From assembly GCA_045588655.1 (NCBI GenBank), contig JAZNEP010000006.1, positions 1 to 21,086 on the forward strand: a stretch of DNA of 21,086 nucleotides, in the 5' to 3' direction. This DNA comes from SVFI01 sp045588655 (GTDB lineage: Bacteria > Bacillota > Clostridia > Lachnospirales > Lachnospiraceae). A model generated the notes under the pieces. The model saw nothing but the letters and a program-made list of their open reading frames with translations. It made no database searches and was not told where the DNA came from. Of this stretch, positions 15,229 to 21,086 are shown piece by piece (positions within the stretch are counted from its first letter, which is position 1; each line of letters opens with the position of its first letter). Position numbers and translations under genes: made by a program.

Positions 15229-15381
15229 TCACATTAATATATCATATTTATGCATTGTCATCAAGCGACTTGCAGTAATGCACTCATCCAAATATTCAGG
15301 TAATCCCTTTCCGTCAATATGCCAATATTCTTCTTCATATCCATATTGCGTCATAACCTTTTGTATTTTAATATGATTCAT
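15229..15381 (-). CDS. 50-residue ORF overlapping the ATPase remnant
   Basis: Short frame of 50 codons whose ATG overlaps the ATPase stop as ATGA, the usual sign of translational coupling. The peptide begins MNHIKIQKVMTQYGYEEEYW and contains DGKGLPEYLDECITASRL, and its composition resembles a real protein start rather than random frame. It may be the surviving N-terminus of a longer gene cut off when the radical SAM operon arrived. No family recognised. The intact ATPase at 3379 also has a small gene immediately downstream, although the two small proteins do not look alike. Confidence 0.4.
   Translation of the reverse strand: MNHIKIQKVMTQYGYEEEYWHIDGKGLPEYLDECITASRLMTMHKYDILM
15236..15264 (-). 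promoter_or_regulatory. Predicted promoter of the eight-gene radical SAM operon
   Basis: Minus-strand TTGATG (15259-15264), exactly 17 bases, then TATATT (15236-15241), giving a short leader of about 25 bases before the rSAM1 ATG at 15203. It lies in the last codons of the small ORF at 15229. Pattern match only; read-through from the upstream ATPase remnant is the alternative. Confidence 0.5.
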
Positions 15382-16685
15382 TTTCGTTTCTCCAAATAAT
15401 TATCCAAAATGTATAATGGCACATTTACCATCCAGTCCTGCTCTCTATAATTAGACATAGATGTACGAATCGCCATTTGCGGTTTAAACTTATCACAATA
15501 TACTCTCAAACTTTTGGCTTTCAGATTTTCCTCCGCTTTTACTTCAATCGGTACTATGTCTGTTACTTTTTGAATTAAGAAATCTATTTCTCCTTCTGAT
15601 TTTGTTTCAGTAAAATAGTAGGGAGTATACTCCGTATTCGCAACCAATTGTTGCAATACATACTGCTCTGTTAAAGCACCTTTAAACTCTACGAATATCG
15701 CATTTCCATCCAAAATAGATTTGGCATCCAATTCACTCATAGCCGCAAGCAGTCCAACATCCAACAGATACAATTTAAAGGCAGAAAACTCTGTATATGC
15801 CTTTAGAGGCATTGCCGGTTTACTTACATTGTAAACCTTTTTTATTAAACCACAATCTAATAACCATTCAATTGCAATTTCAAAATCTTTTGCTCTGGCA
15901 CCTTCTTTGATTTTCCCAAAGAAAAACTTTTTATTTTCCTTAGCCAACTGCATCGGAATTGAATTCCATACCATTCGTATTCTGGGTAATTCATTCGCAG
16001 TGGTGTGCTTACTAAAATCAGCTTCATACATTTCTATGATCCTCTTTTGAAGACGACGCACCTCTGTAAAATCTCTTTCTGCCACAAATGATGATACCAC
16101 TTCCGGCATCCCGCCTATATAATAATATTTTTTTAACCAGTCAATATATTTTTCACGAAAGCTTTCGATTAACGGTATATTCACTTCGTCAATTAATCTT
16201 GCCAGACCTTCTTCTCCTATTGCCAGCAAAAATTCTCTAAAACTTAGCGGATTGAGATCTAAAATATCTACTTTCCCCACCGGAAAAGAAACACCTTTAT
16301 GAATAGCCCCCCCAATATTGATCCGGCTGCTATAACAGCATACTCCGGTGCCTCTTCACAAAAATATTTTAATGATGCGATTGCTTTGGGGCTTTCTTGT
16401 ATTTCATCAAATATAATCAAAGTTTCCTCCGGAATAATCTTTACTCCGGTTTCTATAGTTTATAGCCATTAATATCCTATTTATATCATAATCCCCATCA
16501 AAAACATTGGCCATATTTTTATTGTTATCAAAATTCACGTACGCTGTATGCTTAAAGTGAGTTCTTCCAAATTCCTTCATTAACCAGGTTTTTCCTACCT
16601 GTTTGGCACCTTATAAAATAAGTGGTTTTCTATTCTTTCTGTTGTACCATTCCTCCAATTGCTTCATTGCAAAACGTTCCATCAT
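15378..16685 (-). pseudogene. Decayed AAA ATPase / DUF4143 gene
   Basis: Remains of a full-length ATPase of the DUF4143 type. It starts at ATG 16685 behind a GAGGTGATA site (MMERFAMKQLEEWYNRKNRK). A TAA stop at 16611-16613 replaces the arginine codon expected before GAKQVGKTW (Walker A). A one-base shift lies near 16452-16466. Walker B ETLIIFDEIQE is still readable. A second shift occurs in a run of seven G (16307-16313), where the frame needs eight bases, probably GGGGGTGG originally. From 16280 the C-terminal 300 codons are open, with DUF4143 motifs (YYIGGMPEVV, EIDFLIQ, VPIEVKAE). An internal GTG is the only start for that part. Three lesions in the N-terminal half mean no working ATPase unless rescued. 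Confidence 0.85.
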
Positions 16686-16727
16686 TATCACCTCGCAGTA
16701 TATAATATGTACCTTTGAATCATTTTG

Positions 16728-16802
16728 TACACTTTTTCTGACGAATATCAATCTTCTGTTTACATTTTTTCTGACGAATTTTCTTATGAGTAATACATTT
16801 TT
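16728..16802 (-). repeat. 33-bp direct repeats upstream of the ATPase remnant
   Basis: The plus-strand units TACACTTTTTCTGACGAAT (16728-16746) and TACATTTTTTCTGACGAAT (16761-16779) are 33 bases apart, with a partial third (TACATTTTT) at 16794, again 33 bases on. They lie just upstream of a TATTATATACT stretch that could be the -10 of the decayed ATPase gene. Arrangement and period mirror the 34-bp repeats before the intact ATPase, but the sequence is different. Confidence 0.55.
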
Positions 16803-16829
16803 AAAGAGATAACAATGAACAATTGTACC

Positions 16830-16955
16830 GGTCTGCAAATCCGTGCGGCATTCGCAGACCTTCGGTCTTGCCCATGTTTGGCTTTCGCCAAATAATACGT
16901 CCAAGCCACTTCGAAAAAGCTTCGCTTTTCCTCAGTGTTTGGCTTTCGCCAAATA
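16830..16955 (-). repeat. Cluster of short hairpins, possible alternative RNA structures
   Basis: GGTCTGC (16830-16836), GCAGACC (16854-16860) and GGTCTTGC (16864-16871) can pair in two exclusive ways. Two identical 19-base copies of GTTTGGCTTTCGCCAAATA (16876-16894 and 16937-16955) each form a six-pair stem, and GAAAAAGC-TTC-GCTTTTC folds at 16913-16930. No protein-coding content is credible. This stretch, with the repeats beside it, fills the roughly 340-base gap between the ATPase remnant and spoIVB copy 3. Confidence 0.45.
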
Positions 16956-16963
16956 GAAATCAA

Positions 16964-17008
16964 AAATAGCAGCACAGTCTGTGAGCTAGCTCACGCTGTC
17001 TGCTATTT
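16964..17008 (-). terminator. Strong hairpin terminator after spoIVB remnant copy 3
   Basis: AAATAGCAG...ACAG and CTGTCTGCTATTT flank the perfect palindrome GTGAGCTAGCTCAC. On the minus strand the stem is followed by TTTTTG. It sits where copies 2 and 4 have their AAAGCAGA hairpin, but the sequence differs apart from a GCAGA core. Confidence 0.7.
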
Positions 17009-17025
17009 CCGCTTTCTGCTTGGAC

Positions 17026-17165
17026 TCAATGCTCCAGCATATTTTCTATAAAAATCCCATACCCTCTGGTCGGGTCATTGACTAAAACATGCGTCACCGC
17101 ACCAACAATCTTCCCATCCTGGATAATAGGGCTGCCGCTCACGCTTGTGTCAAGTAGGGAGCAAC
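17026..17165 (-). repeat. spoIVB 3'-end remnant, copy 3 (long form)
   Basis: The minus strand encodes LLDTSVSGSPIIQDGKIVG then AVTHVLVNDPTRGYGIFIE and NMLEH with a stop at 17026. This is the C-terminal end of the SpoIVB (S55) peptidase, starting at the active-site SGS region. Where SpoIVB should have GMSGSP, the fragment reads DTSVSGSP because it is joined to the CTACTTGACACA junction sequence. About 40 codons remain, with no start and no upstream catalytic domain. A short fragment rather than a gene. Confidence 0.75.
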
Positions 17166-17174
17166 AAAATTTTT

Positions 17175-17208
17175 ACAGTATCTAAAACAAGATTTTTCCA
17201 AATACTGT
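17175..17208 (-). terminator. Possible terminator of the sigma/anti-sigma operon
   Basis: ACAGTAT (17175-17181) pairs with ATACTGT (17202-17208) around a 20-base loop; on the minus strand AAAAATTTTG follows. A weak stem, but placed just after the stop at 17227. Confidence 0.35.
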
Positions 17209-17226
17209 TTATATAATGCCGCTAAT

Positions 17227-18822
17227 CTAATGTAAAAACTTTACAATCATATAATACCGCTCTGCATCTAATTCCAATTCAACCTGACGGATATCGTTTT
17301 CCAAATCAAAACCATAATTCTGATCTTCAATCCTGATATTACCATCATCTTTGATTGTGGCTATCATACAACTATAGTTCACATTTGTTCCTAAACTTGG
17401 TGTATTATCATAACAGTAATTATCTTTAAAGTTTTCTTGCGGTTCATGGGTCTGATGATTTCCATGCTTCCAATAATCAAACTCAACTGTTACGCTTTCA
17501 CCGGCAGGAATTGTAATCGTATCTGTTAATAAATATACCGATTCTTCTTCAAAAACATAATAGATAATATCTGAAATACAGTTTGCGTAGAATACATCAT
17601 CCTCTGCTGTTGTTTCTCCATCCGTATTCCACTGATTCATATCACAGAACATTTGAGCAACACGACGATATAACAACGCTTTTAATTCTTTCGTTTCAGC
17701 GTCATCCTCGCTTGTAATGGACTTCATCTGCTCATCTACCATAGTTTTCAGCATTTCAACCACGGTAGTTTCACGTTCTGTCATATCCACGGTTACTTCG
17801 CCAGATTCATTTACTTCAATGAATTCAGGATAAACATATCCCTTCGCTTCGTATTCTTCCGGCACTTTTCCCAAGAAATATATTGCCGGTTTTTGTTCTT
17901 CATCCATTGCCTGGTCAAGCATAAAATATAAGGTCACGGTACCGGTATCTGAATCTACGACATCCATCATATTGCTATAATAAACCTGATCCATCTTGTC
18001 AGCATCAAATGTAACAGCATATGTTGCCGCCTCTCCGGGTACACTTCCCTTATCAAAATCTGAGAACTCATATACGATTACCTTTTGATTTAATAAATCC
18101 ATATCCAATGCTTCCTCTAAAGGTGCAACTTCATTTAACATATAACAGAACTCATCCGTTGAAACATACGAACTGAACAGACGCATCATTCCCTGGCTGT
18201 CCGTACCCATATAAGCACCGTTTATAATGTTCGCTTCTTCTTTCCCTTGATTGAGCATTACTTTCGGCATATGCGTTGCCAACTCATTACCACTACTGAT
18301 GTACGGATAATAAAATGTAACTGTCTGTTCATCAGATGATGTATTGTTCAATACATAGGAATCTTTTACAGGTACATAACCCTTATCAGCCTGACTGACT
18401 GCCGAAAAATCATAAACAAGTTCTCTTTCTGCAATAATGTTATTATTTTCATCAGCAAAAGTAAGAGGCACAATCGGCCCTGCATTAAAATCAGTCCAAT
18501 CAAGTGTAGTATCCATACCATAGGCCTGTTCTTGTGTTTCATCGCCTTCCACAGGTCCGGGAATATATTGATTAGGATGATCCGGACCATTTCCGCCACC
18601 GTGATTACCTGAACTGCCTTCTGACGTTACAGGTGGCTTACTCTCCGGTAATATTATGCCTTGCGCCATAAAAATAACCAATAGCAGACACGCTGCACTT
18701 GCCAGCATACCACCATACCATACTATCTTGGATTTCTTATTTCTTTTTACAACCTTTTCACTTCTATTAATCAGCGCATCATCAATTCCGCCGATTGCAA
18801 CGAATAAATCCTCTCTTGTCAT
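17227..18822 (-). CDS. Membrane-anchored protein, probable anti-sigma factor
   Basis: 531 residues. A short cytosolic N-terminus (1-32, MTREDLFVAIGGIDDALI...) is followed by one membrane helix (about 33-57), a low-complexity Gly/Pro/Asn/Ser linker (60-90) and a large acidic extracellular domain without motifs I recognise. Its ATG overlaps the ECF sigma stop (ATGA). This position, the single helix and the small cytosolic head are what cognate anti-sigma factors show. The outer domain is rich in beta-type sequence (FYYPYISSGNE, TVEFDYWKHG) and contains several W/Y-rich strands, so it could be the sensor. No ZAS zinc motif (HxxxCxxC) is present. The role is inferred from gene order and topology. 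Confidence 0.65.
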   Translation of the reverse strand: MTREDLFVAIGGIDDALINRSEKVVKRNKKSKIVWYGGMLASAACLLLVIFMAQGIILPESKPPVTSEGSSGNHGGGNGPDHPNQYIPGPVEGDETQEQAYGMDTTLDWTDFNAGPIVPLTFADENNNIIAERELVYDFSAVSQADKGYVPVKDSYVLNNTSSDEQTVTFYYPYISSGNELATHMPKVMLNQGKEEANIINGAYMGTDSQGMMRLFSSYVSTDEFCYMLNEVAPLEEALDMDLLNQKVIVYEFSDFDKGSVPGEAATYAVTFDADKMDQVYYSNMMDVVDSDTGTVTLYFMLDQAMDEEQKPAIYFLGKVPEEYEAKGYVYPEFIEVNESGEVTVDMTERETTVVEMLKTMVDEQMKSITSEDDAETKELKALLYRRVAQMFCDMNQWNTDGETTAEDDVFYANCISDIIYYVFEEESVYLLTDTITIPAGESVTVEFDYWKHGNHQTHEPQENFKDNYCYDNTPSLGTNVNYSCMIATIKDDGNIRIEDQNYGFDLENDIRQVELELDAERYYMIVKFLH

Positions 18823-19376
18823 ACAAGTCCCTCCTGCACCAAATAAGCCTGTAATTTCTTACGGGTTCGGGATAAAATCATTAACACATTACTTTCTTTT
18901 AAATCATATCGCTTTGCAATCTGCGCCGTCGTTTCCGAAAAGAAATATCTTCTGATAAAAACATTACATTCTCTTTCCGAAAGTGTACGCAGGTATGTAT
19001 TAATTGCTTCTGTAAGCATTTTTTCTTCCAGTTGTGCTTCCACGTTATCCTTTCCCGCTACAACTTCTTCCAATTCCTCAATCACTAAATTGATTTCTCC
19101 ACCGCCTCTTTTAGCTGAATGGTTTAACCGATATTTGTCAAATGCCAGATTTCTGGTTATTTTTCCCAGAAAAATCCGCAAGCATTCAGGAATTGTCGGT
19201 GGAATACTTTGCCATGCTTTCATCCAGGTATCATTTACACATTCTTCGGAATCTTCCTGATTGCATAAGATATTGTCTGCAATTTTTAAACAAAACTTTC
19301 CATACTTCTCTTCCGTTTTTTGAATTGCATTTTCTTTTCTATTGCAAAACAACTCTATAATCTGCTTGTCTTCCAC
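18819..19376 (-). CDS. ECF-type RNA polymerase sigma factor
   Basis: 185-residue sigma-70 family protein of the extracytoplasmic-function type, with only regions 2 and 4. Region 2 spans about 22-88: CLKIADNILCNQEDSEECVNDTWMKAWQ (29-56), then FLGKITRNLAFDKYR (69-83), the -10 recognition part. Region 4 is about 130-180, with LSERECNVFIRRYFF and the helix-turn-helix TAQIAKRYDLKESNVLMILSRTRKKL (150-175), which would read the -35. It starts at GTG 19376 behind AAGGAG. It is coupled by ATGA overlap to the membrane protein downstream. An unusual palindromic region lies directly upstream, and the lipoprotein gene precedes it by 72 bases. Target genes unknown; self-activation is common for this class. 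Confidence 0.92.
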   Translation of the reverse strand: MEDKQIIELFCNRKENAIQKTEEKYGKFCLKIADNILCNQEDSEECVNDTWMKAWQSIPPTIPECLRIFLGKITRNLAFDKYRLNHSAKRGGGEINLVIEELEEVVAGKDNVEAQLEEKMLTEAINTYLRTLSERECNVFIRRYFFSETTAQIAKRYDLKESNVLMILSRTRKKLQAYLVQEGLV

Positions 19377-19416
19377 CGTTTTACACTCCTTATTTTTGAA
19401 GGCCTTCTCTTAATAT

Positions 19417-19436
19417 GACGTAATAACGTCCGTTAT
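19417..19436. promoter_or_regulatory. Interlocked palindromes upstream of the sigma factor gene
   Basis: GACGT-AATA-ACGTC (19417-19430) and ATAACG-TC-CGTTAT (19423-19436) overlap each other. No T-run follows, so a terminator is unlikely. Placed about 40 bases before the GTG start, it may be an operator or part of an autoregulated promoter. Confidence 0.4.
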
Positions 19437-19448
19437 CCTAACATATTT

Positions 19449-20243
19449 TTAATGAATTGTATAGGAATAGTCGCGAATATCCATAACAACTTTGGCATTC
19501 TCTTCACTGTCAAAATGAATCGTAAGCATATTGTCTTCAATATACATATCATAGGGCCAGAAATACTCTGCAAACTGAGGAACTCTCAGCAATGTCTGAC
19601 CGTTTGGATCGATTATCATCAATGAAGGTGAGTCAAATCCCGCAACATATAAATTATCATCTTCATCCATAGTGCATACTGTTCCGCTTCCGCAATATTC
19701 ACTGTTCTGCCAAAGAATTTTACCATCAGATATATTCAAAGCCTTAATTGTTCCGCCTTCATTCAAGTAAATAACATTTACTGGACTTTCTAAAATCTCC
19801 AACGAGCAACATTGTCCAACTTCATATTTACCGGTTTCATAGGTCCAATATGCGCCTTTTTCACCCTGACAAACAATCGTAGCATATTCCTTAGATGTAG
19901 CTTCGTCATACTTAACCTCAAACAAGTATGCAAACTCCTCATCCGATGTAAGTACATAGTTCCAGTCTTCATTTACTTCTGTAAAAATATCTAACACTTC
20001 ACCCTGCTGTGAATCAGTCTGAATTTCATCAATGTAATTTTCCTGGCTGTTTCCGTCACTATTTTGTGTTGTGTTATTAACAACAATATTGCTTTCTGTA
20101 TTTTCTTCCATACTTGTTTCTATAACGATAGTTGATGTTTCCTGTCCTTCTGAATCCTTAAGCGATATCTCTGCATTACATCCCGTCAGTGCTAACACAC
20201 TCGCCATAGTTGCCATTGTTAAAATAATTTTTGTTTTTTTCAT
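19449..20243 (-). CDS. Secreted lipoprotein with PQQ-propeller-like repeats
   Basis: 264 residues. A classic lipoprotein signal peptide (KK at the N-terminus, hydrophobic core, lipobox LTGC with Cys22) anchors it to the outer face of the membrane. A Ser/Thr/Asn/Glu-rich linker (about 28-80) precedes a domain of beta-blade-like repeats: EKGAYWTYETGKYEVGQC, GGTIKALNISDGKILWQ (W at the blade end), DDNLYVAGFD..SLMIIDPNGQTL. This is the pattern of PQQ-like or YncE-like beta-propellers, although only about three blades fit. It probably binds a ligand or partner at the cell surface. Its position upstream of the sigma/anti-sigma pair suggests it may take part in sensing, or be a target gene. ATG behind an ACGGAGAAT site. 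Confidence 0.75.
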   Translation of the reverse strand: MKKTKIILTMATMASVLALTGCNAEISLKDSEGQETSTIVIETSMEENTESNIVVNNTTQNSDGNSQENYIDEIQTDSQQGEVLDIFTEVNEDWNYVLTSDEEFAYLFEVKYDEATSKEYATIVCQGEKGAYWTYETGKYEVGQCCSLEILESPVNVIYLNEGGTIKALNISDGKILWQNSEYCGSGTVCTMDEDDNLYVAGFDSPSLMIIDPNGQTLLRVPQFAEYFWPYDMYIEDNMLTIHFDSEENAKVVMDIRDYSYTIH

Positions 20244-20289
20244 AAAATTCTCCGTATCCGCATATTTTCATGCTCATTTTTTGTTCTTC

Positions 20290-20317
20290 ACTATATAAGA
20301 CGCAAAAACATAAACAA
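20290..20317 (-). promoter_or_regulatory. Possible promoter of the lipoprotein gene
   Basis: Minus-strand TTGTTT, 16 bases, TATAGT, about 45 bases upstream of the ATG at 20243. Moderate match to sigma-A sites. Confidence 0.4.
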
Positions 20318-20390
20318 GTCTAACAAGCTTTTTTCAAATTTTTTTATTTATTTTCAATTTCATCCTTCCAACGCATATTTTACGGTTGTA

Positions 20391-20489
20391 TCAAAAAAAT
20401 GTCACCATTTTTTCTACCATATCAACAGATACTTCTACCATAGTACCATTATCCGTTTTGCATAATGCTGTATAACTTCCTTTCAAGTA
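20391..20489 (-). pseudogene. Short unidentified coding remnant
   Basis: A 32-codon open frame, without ATG start, whose peptide looks protein-like: YTALCKTDNGTMVEVSVDMV then EKMVTFF and a stop. It lies in an otherwise featureless AT-rich interval between the lipoprotein promoter and spoIVB copy 4. Possibly the C-terminal end of a lost gene; family not recognised. The stretch 20490-20584 shows nothing further. Confidence 0.25.
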
Positions 20490-20584
20490 TCATTTGATGT
20501 ATTTTAGCACAGAAAAGTAATCAAATAATAAAAATTTTGAAAGATGAAAAATTTCGTGAAGTTTTTATTAATATGATGATATTA

Positions 20585-20598
20585 ATTGGCTGGCCAAT
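20585..20598. repeat. Palindrome ATTGGC-TG-GCCAAT
   Basis: Perfect six-base arms around TG, directly next to the terminator of spoIVB copy 4. It could be a protein-binding site; no other evidence. Confidence 0.35.
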
Positions 20599-20605
20599 AA
20601 TGATT

Positions 20606-20635
20606 AAAGCAGACAAAGTGAACCTTCGTCTGCTT
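20606..20635 (-). terminator. Terminator after spoIVB remnant copy 4
   Basis: AAGCAGACAAAG pairs with CTTCGTCTGCTT. Related to the hairpin at 5072-5107, so probably the native spoIVB terminator that travels with the fragment. Confidence 0.65.
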
Positions 20636-20640
20636 CATCA

Positions 20641-20790
20641 TTAATTTTCATGATCCAACATAGACTCGATGAATATCCCATATCCCTTCGTTGGATCATT
20701 TACCAATACATGAGTAACCGCACCGATAATTTTCCCATCCTGTATGATGGGTGAACCGCTCACGTTTGTGTCAAGTAGGGAACAACAAAA
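20641..20790 (-). repeat. spoIVB 3'-end remnant, copy 4 (long form)
   Basis: The minus strand encodes LDTNVSGSPIIQDGKIIGAV, then THVLVNDPTKGYGIFIES and MLDHEN with a stop at 20641. It is the C-terminal end of SpoIVB from the catalytic SGS motif onward, joined to CCCTACTTGACACA. It has the same inner junction as copy 3 but differs from it at many third codon positions and in its last residues, so the copies are old or of separate origin. Confidence 0.75.
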
Positions 20791-20850
20791 CTTGGCAATT
20801 TTCTACAAAATTATACGAGAAATCATCTCATCCTTTTGGAATATAAAAAA

Positions 20851-20886
20851 TAGCCATTACAGAGAACTTAATCTCTATAATGGCCA
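20851..20886 (-). terminator. TAGCCATTAY-type hairpin / terminator
   Basis: TAGCCATTACAGAGA pairs with TCTCTATAATGGCCA; on the minus strand TTTTTTATATT follows. It ends the hydrolase gene that stops at 20960 and sits about 60 bases before spoIVB copy 4. Confidence 0.65.
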
Positions 20887-20959
20887 TATGTATTTTATTC
20901 AATATTTGAATAATTCAACATAATTTACACAAAGGTCCAAACTGAAATTTTGCAGTCTG

Positions 20960-21086
20960 TCAAACCTTCAAATCGTTTACAAATTCCTTTATTGCATTGC
21001 ACATATCTTTACTTTTAAAATAATGAATATAGTGCCCACAATCAAAGCAAATCAACTTAGCATTCATTATAGATGCAAATTTCTGC
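20960..21086 (-). CDS. Alpha/beta hydrolase, C-terminal end (runs off the window)
   Basis: Only the last 41 codons are present; the gene continues beyond the right edge. The peptide ASIMNAKLICFDCGHYIHYF followed by KSKDMCNAIKEFVNDL has the typical end of an alpha/beta hydrolase: a strand (AKLICFD), the CGHY turn with the probable catalytic histidine, then a helix of the form (F)I..L. Substrate cannot be told. No link to the lipoprotein operon is evident, since a hairpin terminator and spoIVB copy 4 separate them. Confidence 0.6.
   Translation of the reverse strand, partial: QKFASIMNAKLICFDCGHYIHYFKSKDMCNAIKEFVNDLKV

Noticed and set aside
16611..16904. 97-residue ORF upstream of the ATPase remnant
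   Set aside because: Its first part runs through direct repeats and hairpins; only the last 24 residues are real, being the start of the ATPase gene before the nonsense codon.
16784..16975. 63-residue ORF over the hairpin cluster
   Set aside because: It is made of inverted repeats, has no ribosome site and no protein-like pattern.
17026..17165. Treating spoIVB copies 3 and 4 as small functional peptides
   Set aside because: There is no start codon or ribosome site, the catalytic domain is absent, and the N-terminal residues come from the junction sequence.
2841..20790. CRISPR array or regularly spaced repeat system
   Set aside because: The repeats are kilobases apart, or are tandem 33/34-bp units with no spacer variety, and no cas gene is present.
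1..21086. tRNA, rRNA or known riboswitch
   Set aside because: I scanned by eye for cloverleaf ends, T-loop GTTCRA and B12-box-like sequences and found none convincing; a covariance-model search would decide.

Overview
The window looks like low-GC chromosomal DNA of a spore-forming anaerobic Firmicute, most likely a Clostridia/Lachnospiraceae member. The reasons are strong A+T bias, GGAGG-type ribosome binding sites, many TTG/GTG starts, four pieces of the sporulation gene spoIVB, and DUF4143-type AAA ATPases. This placement is by general resemblance, not by a database match. Every gene I accept lies on the minus strand, so transcription runs from right to left.

Layout, right to left: (1) the C-terminal end of an alpha/beta hydrolase (20960-21086); (2) a cell-surface/regulatory group of a PQQ-propeller-like lipoprotein, an ECF sigma factor and a membrane-anchored partner that is probably its anti-sigma factor (17227-20243); (3) a decayed AAA/DUF4143 ATPase gene with a small overlapping ORF (15229-16685); (4) the centrepiece, a tightly packed eight-gene operon (5331-15203) of five cobalamin-binding radical SAM enzymes, a GH3-family acyl-adenylate/amide synthetase and two GNAT-like proteins; (5) an intact AAA/DUF4143 ATPase with a small downstream gene (2979-4740); (6) a KilA-N domain remnant; (7) a PgaC/PgaD exopolysaccharide synthase pair (857-2623); and (8) an AAC(3)-like acetyltransferase (17-751).

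The modules are separated by a recurring boundary unit. This is a fragment of the 3' end of spoIVB (10 to about 40 codons, always on the minus strand), fused at its upstream side to the same short sequence, CTACTTGACACA or close variants. A spoIVB-type terminator follows the fragment in three of the four copies, and a TAGCCATTAY-type hairpin precedes it in three. Copies lie at about 2841, 5118, 17026 and 20641. Two of them are followed by the same order of parts: tandem 33/34-bp direct repeats overlapping a promoter, an AAA/DUF4143 ATPase, then a small ORF. The window therefore reads as an accretion of gene cassettes bounded by spoIVB-tail scars, which is an inference.

The best candidate for an undescribed system is the eight-gene operon. 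GH3 enzymes activate a carboxylate as acyl-AMP and usually join it to an amine. B12-dependent radical SAM enzymes carry out methylations, ring formations or rearrangements at unactivated carbons. GNAT proteins acylate amines or hydroxyls. Together they suggest a small-molecule (lipid- or amino-acid-conjugate) pathway built on radical chemistry, with no polyketide synthase, peptide synthetase or visible precursor peptide. The product cannot be told from sequence alone.
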